This document shows positions 1 to 8,084 of a DNA stretch of 36,897 nucleotides, in pieces (positions within the stretch are counted from its first letter, which is position 1; the number at the start of each line of letters is the position of its first letter). The stretch comes from Ignavibacteria bacterium (GTDB lineage Bacteria > Bacteroidota > Ignavibacteria > Ignavibacteriales > Melioribacteraceae). Made by a program: the position numbers and the translations under genes. Where the stretch lies: contig WPAE01000023.1 of NCBI GenBank assembly GCA_009773205.1, forward strand, positions 1-36,897. Reading direction: 5' to 3'. Under the pieces are notes generated by a model. That model was given only the letters and a program-made list of their open reading frames with translations, was not told the origin of the DNA and made no database searches.

Positions 1-288
1 TCAATAAAGAATTACATTGATGCTCTTAAAAAGCATTTTGAGATAGAAAGTGTTTTTCTTTTTGGCTCATATGCAACTGGTCTAGCCTCTAATGACAGCG
101 ATATAGATTTGGCAATTGTATCCAAATCTTTTGGAGACAACCGCTTTAATGATAACGTAAAACTCGGAAAACTAACATGGGGAATTGACACAAGAATTGA
201 ACCTATAGGTTTTACACCTGAAGAGTTTGAGAGCCGCTTACTCGCTCAAGAAATCAAAAAGAAAGGTTTAAAAATTCCTATCAACTAA
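1..288 (+). CDS. MNT-type nucleotidyltransferase, 3' part only
   Basis: The reading frame is open from base 1 and stops with TAA at 286-288, giving 95 residues whose N-terminus lies outside the window. It carries the pol-beta superfamily signature: a GSYATG turn followed by SDIDLAIV, which supplies the two metal-binding aspartates, with a possible third acidic residue in WGIDTRIE. Proteins of this size and motif are minimal nucleotidyltransferases (MNT/MntA), often the antitoxin or AMPylating partner of a HEPN protein. No HEPN gene follows; the partner, if any, would lie upstream. The family call is firm and the physiological role is not known from what can be seen. Confidence 0.8.
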   Translation, partial: SIKNYIDALKKHFEIESVFLFGSYATGLASNDSDIDLAIVSKSFGDNRFNDNVKLGKLTWGIDTRIEPIGFTPEEFESRLLAQEIKKKGLKIPIN

Positions 289-298
289 TGATTGCCTG

Positions 299-333
299 TT
301 GTGGCTAAATCATAATCTCATTTTTTATATTTG
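299..333 (+). promoter_or_regulatory. Candidate promoter of the moxR-bat operon
   Basis: A -7 box TATATTTG at 326-333 exactly matches the Bacteroidetes-type TAnnTTTG consensus. A TTG at 299-301 could be the -33 element, but its distance (27 bases from TTG to TA) is longer than the 23 seen in other promoters here. Transcription would start near 340 and leave a leader of about 100 bases. Confidence 0.5.
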
Positions 334-376
334 TCCCGCAAAAATTTACTTTTAACAGTTATTAACATTTTTTTCG

Positions 377-398
377 AAACCGAAATTCGTTTCGGTTT
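377..398 (+). promoter_or_regulatory. Perfect 9-bp hairpin in the moxR leader
   Basis: AAACCGAAA (377-385) and TTTCGGTTT (390-398) pair perfectly around a TTCG tetraloop. The hairpin sits between the candidate promoter and the moxR start. No T-run follows on the + strand, so it is not a standard terminator. It may stabilise the mRNA, bind a regulator, or be a relic of a palindromic element. Confidence 0.6.
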
Positions 399-437
399 GT
401 AGAAGACACACGAAATTAAAAATCAGTGAGGGAAACC

Positions 438-1421
438 TTGGATATTACAGCACTTAATGAAAGAATCAGAAAAGAGAGTGAATTTATTGACATTCTGTTC
501 AATGAAATTGGTAAAACGATTGTTGGACAGAAGCAAATGCTTGAGCGTTTGGTAGTTGGTTTGCTTGGCAACGGACACGTTTTACTTGAAGGCGTTCCGG
601 GATTAGCAAAAACTCTTGCGATAAAATCTCTTGCATCCTCGATGAAGGCAAAATTCCAACGTATTCAGTTTACACCGGATTTGCTTCCAGCAGATTTACT
701 TGGAACAATGATATACAATCAGAAAGATGGAAACTTTGCAATCAAAAAAGGTCCGGTTTTCGCAAATTTTATTTTGGCTGATGAAATTAACCGTGCACCC
801 GCAAAAGTTCAGAGCGCACTACTTGAAGCAATGCAGGAGCGTCAAGTAACAATTGGCGAAAATACATTTAAGTTGGATGAACCGTTTCTTGTTCTTGCAA
901 CACAGAACCCAATTGAGCAGGAAGGAACGTATCCTTTGCCAGAAGCTCAAGTGGATAGGTTTATGCTGAAAGTTAAAATTACTTATCCAACCCGCGAAGA
1001 AGAACAAAAAATTATGAAGTTAAATACTTCTGGAATCGTACATGCAATCAATGCCGTCATTTCTCCGGAAGATATTCTTCGCGCACGCAAACTTGTAAAT
1101 GAAATTTATGTTGATGAAAAGATTGAAAAATATATTCTTGATATAGTTTTTGCTACACGCTCACCAAAAGATTTTGGCTTAGATGAATTGACAGATTTAA
1201 TCAGTTACGGCGGTTCGCCGCGAGCTACAATTAACCTTGCACTTGGCGCACGTGCTATGGCTTTCATTCGCCGAAGAGGTTACGTAATTCCAGAAGATGT
1301 TCGTTCAATTTGTGCTGATGTGCTGCGCCACAGAATTGCTGTTACTTATGAAGCCGAAGCTGAAGATATAACTTCCGAAGCAATCATTACAAAAATTTTA
1401 AATAGAGTAGAAGTGCCGTAA
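438..1421 (+). CDS. moxR: MoxR-family AAA+ ATPase
   Basis: This is a MoxR-type AAA+ ATPase, a chaperone-like protein that typically works with VWA-domain partners encoded next door. The Walker A region is GVPGLAKT with LLEG before it, the Walker B region is FILADEINRAP, and sensor 1 is ATQNPIEQEGTYPLPEAQ, all typical of MoxR; the arginine-rich sensor 2 (GGSPRATINL) is also present. Length (about 327 residues) is normal. The frame could start at GTG 426, but GAGGG at 428-432 is well placed for TTG 438, so 438 is preferred. It heads the bat operon and is followed by the DUF58 gene after 71 bases. Cytoplasmic. Confidence 0.95.
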   Translation: MDITALNERIRKESEFIDILFNEIGKTIVGQKQMLERLVVGLLGNGHVLLEGVPGLAKTLAIKSLASSMKAKFQRIQFTPDLLPADLLGTMIYNQKDGNFAIKKGPVFANFILADEINRAPAKVQSALLEAMQERQVTIGENTFKLDEPFLVLATQNPIEQEGTYPLPEAQVDRFMLKVKITYPTREEEQKIMKLNTSGIVHAINAVISPEDILRARKLVNEIYVDEKIEKYILDIVFATRSPKDFGLDELTDLISYGGSPRATINLALGARAMAFIRRRGYVIPEDVRSICADVLRHRIAVTYEAEAEDITSEAIITKILNRVEVP

Positions 1422-1450
1422 TACAATAGCTGTTAGGTTTTAGCCTTTAA

Positions 1451-1485
1451 CTAATACCTAATACCTAATACATAATACCTAACGA
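1451..1485 (+). repeat. Heptanucleotide tandem array CTAATAC
   Basis: Five consecutive 7-base units fill the moxR to DUF58 gap: CTAATAC three times, then ATAATAC, then the degenerate CTAACGA. The array ends 7 bases before the ATG of the DUF58 gene and so lies where its ribosome binding site should be, leaving only a weak AGAG. Confidence 0.8.
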
Positions 1486-1492
1486 CAGAGAA

Positions 1493-2368
1493 ATGATTAC
1501 AAAAGAATTATTAAAACAAGTAAAGCAAATTGAAATTCGCACACGCGGACTTGTAAACGAAGTCTTCAGCGGTGAGTATCATTCTGTATTTAAAGGACGC
1601 GGAATGGAGTTCTCTGAAGTGCGCGAGTATGATTTTGGCGATGATATACGAAACATTGATTGGAATGTTACGGCTCGCTTCGGTCATCCTTACGTAAAGA
1701 TTTTTGAAGAAGAGCGAGAGCTTACTGTAATGCTTCTTGTTGATATGAGCGGATCTCTTGGGTTTGGCTCGGTAGAAAAAACAAAGCAGCAGATTGCAGC
1801 AGAGCTAAGCGCCATTCTTGCTTTCTCAGCTCTTAAGAATAACGATAAAGTCGGATTGATTTTATTTTCTGATAGAATAGAAAAATTTATTCCGCCTAAA
1901 AAAGGAAAAACACACTCGCTAAGAATTATAAGAGAAGTACTTTCTTTTGAGCCTCAGGGAAAGCATACAAATATCAAAGAAGCACTTGAGTATTTTAATC
2001 ATACAATTAAGAAGAAAGCAATCGTGTTTCTGATTTCTGATTTCATTGATGGCGGTTACGAAAAAATTTTGAAAATTGTTGGGCGCAAACACGATTTGAT
2101 TGGAGTTGTTCTTCAAGACAAAAGAGAAAATGCTTTGTTTGATGCCGGGCTTATGAAGTTTAGAGATTCAGAAACAGGAGAAATTCGTTACTTAGATACT
2201 TCTGACAAAATTGTTCAGAAAACAGTTTTAGAACACAGCCGAAGGTGGAATGAAAGCAGAAGACAACTTTTTCTTTCCAGCCGGTTGGATGCTATCGAAA
2301 TTGAAGCATCACAATCTTATGTTAAGCCGCTCGTAGATTTCTTCAAACAAAGGGAGAAAAGATGGTAA
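1493..2368 (+). CDS. DUF58 domain protein of the bat operon
   Basis: A 291-residue DUF58 protein, the usual second gene of MoxR/Bat operons. The diagnostic segment is seen near residues 36-60: GRGMEFSEVREYDFGDD followed by IRNIDWNVTARFG. It is followed by a VWA-like fold with LLVDMSGSLGFG, where D-M-S-G-S fits a DxSxS metal site, and FLISDFIDGG in the place of the VWA TDG loop. No signal peptide or membrane helix is evident, so it is probably cytoplasmic and may be recruited to the membrane by its partners. It overlaps the next gene by 7 bases. The exact function of DUF58 proteins in aerotolerance or envelope maintenance is not established. Confidence 0.93.
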   Translation: MITKELLKQVKQIEIRTRGLVNEVFSGEYHSVFKGRGMEFSEVREYDFGDDIRNIDWNVTARFGHPYVKIFEEERELTVMLLVDMSGSLGFGSVEKTKQQIAAELSAILAFSALKNNDKVGLILFSDRIEKFIPPKKGKTHSLRIIREVLSFEPQGKHTNIKEALEYFNHTIKKKAIVFLISDFIDGGYEKILKIVGRKHDLIGVVLQDKRENALFDAGLMKFRDSETGEIRYLDTSDKIVQKTVLEHSRRWNESRRQLFLSSRLDAIEIEASQSYVKPLVDFFKQREKRW

Positions 2369-3312
2369 AAATTTTTCGCTTAACTTTTCTTCTATTTGCA
2401 CTTAGTTTTGTTTCGGTTGATGCACAATCAATTTCCGTTTCTGCTGCAACGGATACTACTTCATATAAAGTAGGCGATTACATTACTTTGGCTTTAGAGT
2501 TCAGCTACAACAAAAGTATTAAAGTTGAAATCCCTTCGGTTAAAGACAGCATAAAAGTTTTGGATTACATTCAAACACTTCCATCGGAGAAAAAAGAAAG
2601 TGAAGGAATGATTGTAGAGCTTCATAAATTTATTTTCTCAAAATATGATTCCGCAGTAGTTACAATTCCATCTCTTCTTGTTTATTACACCGAGGCAAAT
2701 AACACGGACAAAAAATTTTTAGCGACAACTCCAATTACGATTACGATAAATAAGCTGCAAATAAATCCGCAAGAAGATATTAGAGATGTAAAAGAGCCGA
2801 TGCTAATTTCGCTTCCTTGGTGGATTATTCTGTTGATTATACTTGGCATTGTGGTGTTGGCTGTAGGAATATATTATTTGTACAATTTTTTGAAGAAACG
2901 TAAAGAAGGAAAAGCTGAGATTAAAACGGAGTTAATTTTTCTGCCACACGAAATTGCTTTGGCGAAATTAGATGAATTAGATGGCAAAAAGCTTTGGCAG
3001 AGCGGAAAGATTAAAGAGTATCATACTGAGGTAACACAAATCGTGCGCGAGTATTTTGAGAATCGTTTCAAATTTCGTGCTCTCGAAATGCCTTCATCAG
3101 AAATACTTTCGGTACTGAGTTATTTGGAAGAAGCAAATACAATTGTTGAAACTGCCGATAAATTCTTCACTAATGCAGATCTTGTAAAATTTGCAAAGTT
3201 TGAACCGATGCCTCAGGTAAATGATGAAATGCTTAAACAAGCTTACGAAATAGTTAAACAAACTATTACTACTCCGGTAAATTCTACAAAAGTTGGAGAA
3301 GTAAATGTTTAG
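2362..3312 (+). CDS. BatD-like / DUF4381-like membrane protein
   Basis: A 316-residue protein with an N-terminal signal peptide ending near VSVDAQS, a beta-rich extracytoplasmic part (about residues 23-145), one strong membrane helix (SLPWWIILLIILGIVVLAVG, about 150-172), and a cytoplasmic helical tail containing KLWQSGKIKEYHTEVTQIV. That layout and the tail motif are typical of the small BatD-like or DUF4381 protein placed between DUF58 and batA in Bacteroidota bat operons. GGGAG lies just before the ATG. It overlaps both neighbours, so it is probably co-translated with them. It may anchor the MoxR/VWA machinery in the membrane; that is inference. Confidence 0.8.
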   Translation: MVKIFRLTFLLFALSFVSVDAQSISVSAATDTTSYKVGDYITLALEFSYNKSIKVEIPSVKDSIKVLDYIQTLPSEKKESEGMIVELHKFIFSKYDSAVVTIPSLLVYYTEANNTDKKFLATTPITITINKLQINPQEDIRDVKEPMLISLPWWIILLIILGIVVLAVGIYYLYNFLKKRKEGKAEIKTELIFLPHEIALAKLDELDGKKLWQSGKIKEYHTEVTQIVREYFENRFKFRALEMPSSEILSVLSYLEEANTIVETADKFFTNADLVKFAKFEPMPQVNDEMLKQAYEIVKQTITTPVNSTKVGEVNV

Positions 3313-4300
3313 CGATGTTTCATTTGCATATCCTTATGTGCTTGTTTTGCTTCTTGCTGTGCCTGCATTAGCGTATTGGTTTTGGAAGAAGAAAGAAAAA
3401 ATTTCTCCGGATGTCTCGTTCTCTTCGCTTCAAGTTTTTGGAAAAGCGCCGGTTACTTTTAAAGAAAAATTGGCTCACGTTCCAAACTACCTTCGCTTGG
3501 TTGCTCTTACTTTACTGATAATTGCGGCTGCGCGTCCGCAAAGTTTTAGCAGCGGAGAAAATATTTATACAGAAGGAATTGACATAGCTATTGTGCTGGA
3601 TATTTCCGGCAGTATGCTTGCAGAAGATTTCAAGCCAAACCGGCTTGAAGCCGCAAAAAAAGTTATTGATGAATTTATAAAAGGCAGGACAGTTGACAAA
3701 ATTGGTTTGGTAATTTTTTCCGGCGAAAGCTTTACTCAATGCCCGCTGACAATTGATTATTCCGTTCTAAGAAATCTTCTCAAAGATATACAAATGGGAA
3801 TGATTGAAGATGGAACGGCGATTGGCAATGCAATTGCCAACGGCGTAAATAGATTAAAAGACAGCAAGACAAAAAGTAAAGTGATGATTCTTTTAACCGA
3901 CGGTGTTAATAATGCTGGTCATATTGACCCACTCACAGCATCACAGATAGCACAAAAATTTGGAATTAGAATTTACTCGATTGGTGTTGGTACAATTGGG
4001 CAGGCGCCGTATCCATTTCAAACTCCATTCGGTGTGCGTTATCAAATGGTTCCGGTTGAAATAGATGAAAATATTTTGAAGCAGATAGCTGCAACTACCG
4101 GAGGAAAATATTTTCGCGCTACCAACAACCGTAAGCTTGCACAAATTTATGATGAAATTGACCGCTTGGAAAAAACACGAGTTGAAGTTACATCTTACCG
4201 CCACGCTAAAGAATTGTATTTCGGCTGGGCGCTTGCTGGGTTGCTGCTCCTTTTTGCAGAAGTCGGCTTATCAAAGTTATATTTGAGAAGACTGCCTTAA
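3305..4300 (+). CDS. batA: BatA, VWA-domain inner-membrane protein
   Basis: A 331-residue BatA protein: two N-terminal membrane helices (about 8-26 and 63-78, the latter ending AAARPQ), a VWA domain from about residue 93, and a C-terminal helix (WALAGLLLLFAEVGL). The metal-ion-dependent adhesion site is intact: D99, S101 and S103 in VLDISGSM, a threonine in the DGTAIG loop and LLTDGVNN later. The start overlaps the upstream stop by 8 bases with GGAG nearby. BatA and BatB are paralogues (similar MLAEDFKP and MAAEDIKP after the MIDAS serine) thought to form a membrane complex in the Bacteroides aerotolerance operon. Confidence 0.93.
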   Translation: MFSDVSFAYPYVLVLLLAVPALAYWFWKKKEKISPDVSFSSLQVFGKAPVTFKEKLAHVPNYLRLVALTLLIIAAARPQSFSSGENIYTEGIDIAIVLDISGSMLAEDFKPNRLEAAKKVIDEFIKGRTVDKIGLVIFSGESFTQCPLTIDYSVLRNLLKDIQMGMIEDGTAIGNAIANGVNRLKDSKTKSKVMILLTDGVNNAGHIDPLTASQIAQKFGIRIYSIGVGTIGQAPYPFQTPFGVRYQMVPVEIDENILKQIAATTGGKYFRATNNRKLAQIYDEIDRLEKTRVEVTSYRHAKELYFGWALAGLLLLFAEVGLSKLYLRRLP

Positions 4301-4301
4301 T

Positions 4302-4329
4302 GAATTGAGAATTTAGAATTGCGAATTTC
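4302..4329 (+). repeat. Heptanucleotide tandem array GAATTNN
   Basis: Four consecutive 7-base units lie directly after the batA stop: GAATTGA, GAATTTA, GAATTGC, GAATTTC. The remaining gap to batB (4330-4358) is AT-rich and shows no clear Shine-Dalgarno site. Confidence 0.75.
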
Positions 4330-4358
4330 ATTTTTAAAAATTAAAACAAGAAAAGACT

Positions 4359-5405
4359 TTGATACGTTTTGCAAACAGCGATTATATTTACCTGCTTTGG
4401 CTGCTACCGATTTTAATTGTGGTATACTGGTACACATTTAAGAAGCAGAATAACATTCTACAAAAGTTTGCCGGAGTTAAACTCCATGAAATTCTTTTTC
4501 CAGAGAGAAGTTTATTTAAATCGGCAATTAAGTTTGGAATCTTCTTGTTCGGATTAACATTGCTGATTATTGCTGTTGCTAATCCGCAAATTGGAACTAA
4601 GATTGAAGATGTAAAACAAGTTGGAATCGATGTTTACATTCTGCTTGATGTTTCTAAAAGTATGGCAGCAGAAGATATTAAGCCGAGCAGATTAGAAAAA
4701 GCACGATTCGAAATTGCCAAGCTTATTCAAAAACTTGAAGGCGATAGAATAGGATTAATAGTTTTTTCTGGACAGGCTTTTGTGCAGTTTCCGCTTACTT
4801 CGGATTATGCAGCGGCAAATTTATTTTTGAATGCAGTAGATTTTAATTCTGTTCCGCAGCCAGGAACTAATATTGGCGCGTCATTAGAACTCGCGCTAAA
4901 ATCTTTTAGATATGATGATGGAACAAAGAAAGCAATTGTAATTATTACTGATGGAGAAGACCACGGAGGAAATATTGACGGCGCTTTAAGTGAAGCTGAT
5001 TCTAAGGAAGTTGCTGTTTATGCAATTGGGTTTGGCTCGCAATCTGGTACGCCAATTCCGGTTTATAACGAAAGCGGCACGCAAATCGGCTACAAGAAAG
5101 ATAACCAAGGGCAGATTGTATTAACCAAGCTTGATGAAGAAACTTTGAAAAGCATTGCTAATAAAGGAAACGGAAAGTATTACCGAGGCAGCAACACAGA
5201 GGATGAACTCGATAAAATTTATATTGACTTAGCTAAAATTCAAGAAACGGAATATGGCTCTAAAAAAGTTACTGAGTTTGAAGACAGATTCCACTATTTC
5301 TTGTTTCCGGCTATTTTTCTGTTAATCGCAGAGTTTATGATGACATCAAAAAGAACAAAATGGATTGCTAAGTTTGAGCAGATGAAAAAAGGAGAGTTGA
5401 AATGA
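4359..5405 (+). CDS. batB: BatB, VWA-domain inner-membrane protein
   Basis: A 348-residue BatB protein with the same plan as BatA: helices near residues 9-26 and 58-74 (ending AVANPQ), a VWA domain, and a C-terminal helix (YFLFPAIFLLIAEFMM). MIDAS residues are D97, S99 and S101 in LLDVSKSM, with the later ITDGEDHGG loop. The start is TTG, chosen because translation from it gives the usual BatB N-terminus (IRFANSDYIYLLWLL) and no ATG is available upstream in frame. It overlaps batC by 4 bases (ATGA), indicating translational coupling. Confidence 0.92.
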   Translation: MIRFANSDYIYLLWLLPILIVVYWYTFKKQNNILQKFAGVKLHEILFPERSLFKSAIKFGIFLFGLTLLIIAVANPQIGTKIEDVKQVGIDVYILLDVSKSMAAEDIKPSRLEKARFEIAKLIQKLEGDRIGLIVFSGQAFVQFPLTSDYAAANLFLNAVDFNSVPQPGTNIGASLELALKSFRYDDGTKKAIVIITDGEDHGGNIDGALSEADSKEVAVYAIGFGSQSGTPIPVYNESGTQIGYKKDNQGQIVLTKLDEETLKSIANKGNGKYYRGSNTEDELDKIYIDLAKIQETEYGSKKVTEFEDRFHYFLFPAIFLLIAEFMMTSKRTKWIAKFEQMKKGELK

Positions 5406-6088
5406 GAAAGAGCATTCTTCTTTTAATGTTTTTTATTTCCGGCTCTCTTATTGCTCAAAGCACAAGAGGGTTAAACAATGATGGCGTTGAATTATACAAT
5501 GAAAAAAAATATTCGGATGCAGAAGTAAAATTCAAAAAGAGTTTGGAAAAGAATCCCGAATTGTTTCAAGGGCATTTTAACTTAGGCGATGCTTATTACA
5601 AACAAGGCAGATATGATGAAGCAATCAAATCATTCAAAAACAGCATCGGATTGACTGACGATAAAGAAAAGAAATCTAAAGCGTTTCATAACATAGGCAA
5701 TTCATTTTTGAAGCAGCAAAAATTTCAAGAGGGAATTGAGGCGTACAAGAATGCGCTAAAGAGCAGCCCGAATGATTTGGACTCAAAATACAATCTTTCT
5801 TACGCTCTGAATATGCTTAAACAAAATCAAAACCAGCAGAATCAGCAGAACAAGAACGATAAAAAAGAAGATCAAAATAAAGATCAACAGCAGCAACAAA
5901 ATCAACAAGACAATAAAGAAAATAAAGACCAAAACAAAGATCGGCAGAAACAACAGCAGCAGCAAAATCAGATTTCTAAAGAAGAAGCACAGCGCATTTT
6001 GGAAGCCATGAAGAACAATGAAAAAGATATGCAGAAGAAGTTGCGCAAAGTTAAAGGCAAACCGTATGCAACGGATAAAGACTGGTAG
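5402..6088 (+). CDS. batC: BatC, periplasmic TPR protein with a Q/N/K-rich tail
   Basis: A 228-residue protein with a signal peptide (ends GSLIAQS), about three tetratricopeptide repeats between residues 25 and 140 (for example LFQGHFNLGDAYYKQGRYDEA and KAFHNIGNSFLKQQKF), and then a low-complexity stretch of glutamine, asparagine and lysine (about 142-190) before a short C-terminal KEEAQRILEAMKNNEKDMQK segment typical of BatC. TPRs probably mediate contacts with BatA, BatB or BatD. GGAG precedes the ATG, which overlaps the batB stop. The Q/N/K stretch produces a long antisense frame that is not a gene. Confidence 0.9.
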   Translation: MRKSILLLMFFISGSLIAQSTRGLNNDGVELYNEKKYSDAEVKFKKSLEKNPELFQGHFNLGDAYYKQGRYDEAIKSFKNSIGLTDDKEKKSKAFHNIGNSFLKQQKFQEGIEAYKNALKSSPNDLDSKYNLSYALNMLKQNQNQQNQQNKNDKKEDQNKDQQQQQNQQDNKENKDQNKDRQKQQQQQNQISKEEAQRILEAMKNNEKDMQKKLRKVKGKPYATDKDW

Positions 6089-6091
6089 AAG

Positions 6092-6196
6092 CAATTGACC
6101 CGCTTCCTGCCTCGTCTTGCGTCTTCGGCAAGGCGGGCGACTCGCGCCCGTCACGTCTTCGGCTTTCCGAAGCGGATCGAGCGAGGCGAGGAATTG
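6092..6196. repeat. GC-rich palindromic intergenic element
   Basis: A markedly GC-rich 105-bp block interrupts the otherwise AT-rich bat operon between batC and batD. It is bounded by CAATT and AATTG and contains nested hairpins: CCTGCCT (6106-6112) with AGGCGGG (6131-6137), GGGCG with CGCCC, and CTTCGG with CCGAAG. Related cores with GCCTCG and GGCGGGC occur near 25731 and 31892. The rest of the gap (6197-6257) holds only the batD ribosome binding site. Confidence 0.75.
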
Positions 6197-6257
6197 AGAA
6201 CTTGTCCGCTGTCTCTGTTGCGGATTGAGGATTACAGGTTAAGTTGGAGATTACAAA

Positions 6258-8084
6258 ATGTTTAGAATTATGGTAAAATATTTTTGTGCTGTTATAATTT
6301 TTGCAGTTATTACAAACACTTTGTTTGCACAAAAGTTTTCTGCTTCGATTGAAAGAACTACAATCGGGTTAAACGATCGCTTCCAAGTGGATTTTAATTT
6401 TGAAGGAGGCGATATAAACAACGTAAGTAATTTTCGCCCTCCAACTTTTTCTGGGTTCAGAATTTTAAGCGGACCAAATCAATCTTCGAGTATGCAAATA
6501 ATTAACGGAAGGGCAAGCGGCTCGCTTGGTTTTTCATACGTTTTGCAGCCATCAAGCATAGGCGAGTTTACAATTGGCTCTGCTTCGATTGATCTAGCAG
6601 GAAAAACTTATTCTACACAGCCAATTAAAATAAAAGTAGAAAAAGGCTCATCTCAGGCACAGCAGCAGCAAAACTCTGGCGGATATAGCCAGCAAGAACT
6701 TGCTAAGAATGTTTTTATTATAGCCGAAGCAAATAAAACAAGAGCGCTGCAAGGCGAGCAAATAACAGTTACTTATAAACTTTATACAAAACTTAACATT
6801 GCCTCTCCTCAAATAACTAAGCTTCCTGCATACGAAGGATTTTGGTCGGAGGAAATTGGGCCAATAAAACAAATAAATTTTGATTTAGAAATGTACCGCG
6901 GCGAAAGATACCGCGTTGCAAAGATTAAGCAAGTTGCTTTGTTCCCAAGCAAAACCGGAACTTTGAATGTAACACCTTTTGAGTTGAACGTTCCTGTTAT
7001 AGTTAAAAAGAAAAGAACCGGCAATGATATGTTTGATGAATTTTTTAATGATTCATTTTTCGGAAGATCCGAAACAGTTGAGTTTTTAGCAAAGTCAAAC
7101 ACAATTAGAGTTGTTGTTGAAGCACTTCCTTCCGGCGCACCTGCTTCTTTTAATGGTGCTGTTGGTAACTTTAATTTCAAAGCGGAAGTTGACAAAAATG
7201 ATGTAACCGCAAACGAAAGCATTACATTGCGAATGAATTTAAACGGAAGCGGAAACATAAAATTGCTAAACCCGCCAACGCCGCAGCTGCCGGGCGGAAT
7301 GGAAAAGTATGAACCCAAAACTGTTGAGAACATAAACCGCGGCACAATTGTATCCGGGCAAAAAATTATTGATTATCTCTTAATCCCACGCTCATCCGGA
7401 ACAAAAGAAATTCCGGCAATTGAGTTTACTTATTTTAATCCGGCATCGAGAAAATATGTAACTCTAAAATCCCCAACTTTCAGAATCAATGTTCGTCCCG
7501 GTATTGGAGGAGAAGCAGCTTCAAACAATTTTGCAAAAGAAGATGTGAAGCTTCTGAGCCAAGATATTCGCTACATAAAATTAGACGATTTTAATTTAGA
7601 GCCGAAGCAGGAAATTACATTTATCAAAACATGGTTTTGGGTTTCAATTATTCTGCCACTTTTTGCAATGATTGGAGCTTTTGTTTATAAGAGCAAACAA
7701 GAAAAGCTTTACGGCAATGTTAAGCTAATGAAATTCCAAAAAGCAGAAAAGGAAGCACGCAAACGCTTGAAGTTAGCTAAAGCCGCACTCGACTCTCAGA
7801 GGACAACAAGCTTCTACACAGAAATTTCACTTGCTTTATTTGGCTATCTTGAAGACAAGCTCTCGATACAAAGATCTGAGTTTACACTTGAAGGCGCAGC
7901 GGAAATATTGATTAAGAAAAATGTAAATAAAGCGCTGATTGACAGTGTTAAGAAAATTGCAGAGCGCTGCGAGTTTGCTCGCTTTGCTCCGCAAGGAGAA
8001 ATGCAAGCAGCCGCCAACGATATGCTTGAAGAAACTGTAAAAGTAATTGTTGCTTTAGATTCTTCGATAGGAGGCAAAAAATGA
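6258..8084 (+). CDS. batD: BatD, large envelope protein of the bat operon
   Basis: A 608-residue BatD protein (oxygen-tolerance family). It has a signal peptide ending TLFAQ, several immunoglobulin-like beta domains through about residue 430 (including GLNDRFQVDFNFEGG and ANESITLRMNLNGSGNIK), a single membrane helix (TWFWVSIILPLFAMIGAFVY, about 455-475), and a cytoplasmic helical domain. GGAG sits 9 bases before the ATG and supports this start. The C-terminal part (about 510-600) resembles the tail of the BatD-like protein at 2362. It overlaps batE by 4 bases. It probably presents a large periplasmic domain to the BatA/B/C proteins. Confidence 0.92.
   Translation: MFRIMVKYFCAVIIFAVITNTLFAQKFSASIERTTIGLNDRFQVDFNFEGGDINNVSNFRPPTFSGFRILSGPNQSSSMQIINGRASGSLGFSYVLQPSSIGEFTIGSASIDLAGKTYSTQPIKIKVEKGSSQAQQQQNSGGYSQQELAKNVFIIAEANKTRALQGEQITVTYKLYTKLNIASPQITKLPAYEGFWSEEIGPIKQINFDLEMYRGERYRVAKIKQVALFPSKTGTLNVTPFELNVPVIVKKKRTGNDMFDEFFNDSFFGRSETVEFLAKSNTIRVVVEALPSGAPASFNGAVGNFNFKAEVDKNDVTANESITLRMNLNGSGNIKLLNPPTPQLPGGMEKYEPKTVENINRGTIVSGQKIIDYLLIPRSSGTKEIPAIEFTYFNPASRKYVTLKSPTFRINVRPGIGGEAASNNFAKEDVKLLSQDIRYIKLDDFNLEPKQEITFIKTWFWVSIILPLFAMIGAFVYKSKQEKLYGNVKLMKFQKAEKEARKRLKLAKAALDSQRTTSFYTEISLALFGYLEDKLSIQRSEFTLEGAAEILIKKNVNKALIDSVKKIAERCEFARFAPQGEMQAAANDMLEETVKVIVALDSSIGGKK

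Noticed and set aside
1-288. A complete MNT-HEPN toxin-antitoxin pair at the left edge
   Set aside because: Only the 3' part of the nucleotidyltransferase is visible and no HEPN gene follows it; the pair cannot be claimed.
5783-6154. 123-codon minus-strand frame opposite batC
   Set aside because: It is the antisense shadow of the CAA/AAT/AAA-rich low-complexity tail of batC; the product is a leucine/isoleucine/phenylalanine run and no ribosome site is seen.
6809-7345. 178-codon minus-strand frame inside batD
   Set aside because: Lies wholly within the well-supported batD gene and shows no family motif or start signals.
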